A DNA stretch of 64,000 nucleotides from Phanerodontia chrysosporium (Eukaryota; Basidiomycota; Agaricomycetes; Polyporales; Phanerochaetaceae). Under the pieces are notes generated by a model, which searched no databases, was not told the DNA's origin, and saw only the letters and a program-made list of their open reading frames with translations. Location: NCBI GenBank assembly GCA_001910725.1, contig MJGA01000012.1:887165-951164 (forward strand), read 5' to 3'. Below, in pieces: positions 63,345 through 64,000 of the stretch (positions within the stretch are counted from its first letter, which is position 1; every line of letters starts with the position of its first letter). The translations under genes were made by a program, and so were the position numbers.

Positions 63345-64000
63345 GGTGGGGGCGAAGGAGGATACAGGCGCAAGTAACTGAGCAGGGAAATGTTAAATAT
63401 TCCGACACTTGTACCCCTGGCACCTTATCCGAACCCCAGAAACCTCGAAAAAACTCCGCTGTTTTGGGGGAGTCACCAGTTCCTTGGGGTGGACATGTCA
63501 TTGAATCACCTCACCTACAGTCCTGTCATGGGACATAAAGGGATGCAGTGTGGCTGCTGTTGACGTGCCTGCATCGTTTCGCAAACGTTCAATCCACTGT
63601 CATGTATTAAACGTGCTTTTTATCACACAAGCAGATTTTCCAAGAGGTTACATAACAACTGAAGGGCGAAGGGCTTAGAGTGGCATACGAGAGCTCCGTA
63701 GATGCAATGTGCATATGTTGTGCAGCCAGCATGGTTACATGAGAGGTATACAACAGATGATGATTACTCATATTATTTATGTTACTCATATTACTCATAC
63801 ATTACTCGTACATTTAACCAGGAATGATATGATACATTTGAAAGTAAGTACACCTGTTCTGACTGTTTCTTATTCCTGCTTCTTTGCCCCTCTCGCTTCC
63901 TTACATACTCTGCCCGCGACCCCTAATACTACTCCTCATGAACTCGTCATTGACCGATCCCAACCTGCTCTAGGCTTGGCATGCCTGTGACTACCTACAC
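63345..64000. other. Right end of window, no gene recognised
   Basis: Promoter of the coiled-coil gene, then AT-richer sequence. A small repeated TTACTCATA motif lies at 63766-63806 (four to five imperfect units). A GTAAGTAC donor-like site at 63844 might belong to a gene running off the right edge. Confidence 0.35.

Overview
The window looks like nuclear DNA of an Agaricomycete (mushroom or wood-decay basidiomycete). Most genes are split by introns of about 45-70 bp with GTNNGT donors. Several genes belong to families I associate with Agaricomycetes: a macrophage-activating-glycoprotein-like secreted protein, BTB-domain proteins with the long basidiomycete C-terminal half, MYND proteins, and two multi-copy families with no known function. 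The transposase is of the basidiomycete Tnp2 type. Species cannot be told from the sequence alone.

Positions 1-28.5 kb form a repeat-rich accessory region. It holds an apparently intact, five-exon Tnp2-type transposase (17671-21726). At least eight scattered blocks carry a GAATCCG heptamer array, often followed by a GCGCGCCTAG-type motif. A 700-bp direct duplication (4702-5401 and 14788-15487) differs at only two positions I could find. Decayed gene pieces sit downstream of the repeat heads. The region ends in an AT-rich island that abuts a tRNA-Leu gene cut off at its anticodon. Real genes inside it include two BTB proteins, a SAM-dependent methyltransferase, a WD40-like protein running off the left edge and one member of an Agaricomycete-specific family.

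Positions 28.6-51.7 kb are mostly conserved single-copy genes: aldose 1-epimerase, tRNA-Leu(AAG), an Agaricomycete-specific family protein, tRNA-Arg(ACG), an F-box protein, a LEU5-type mitochondrial carrier, the meiotic recombination factor HOP2, a small YABBY/HMG-like nuclear protein, a GPI-anchored secreted glycoprotein, two convergent MYND paralogues, ORC1 and a divergent Ras-like GTPase. A foldback element with arms of about 315-325 bp lies directly upstream of HOP2.

Positions 51.8-64 kb are again disturbed: a second identical tRNA-Arg(ACG), a heavily mutated C2H2 zinc-finger gene, two LTR-like sequences placed end to end, a SNF2-type ATPase cut off after its first helicase motifs, a gene encoding a protein with SUMO-interacting motifs and flanked by matching palindromes, a hypothetical protein with an apparent frameshift, and a coiled-coil Zn2Cys6 protein.

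Several otherwise well-conserved genes carry single-base frame breaks (carrier at about 38.8 kb, glycoprotein at 44.99 and 45.07 kb, hypothetical at 61.39 kb). This may be real decay or residual indel error in the assembly; reads would decide. No operon-like system or obvious gene cluster is present. The most unusual items are the tRNA half at the AT-island border, the dispersed heptamer arrays that may be transposase sites, the near-identical 700-bp duplication, and the GTPase with altered switch residues and a possible 2-nt exon.
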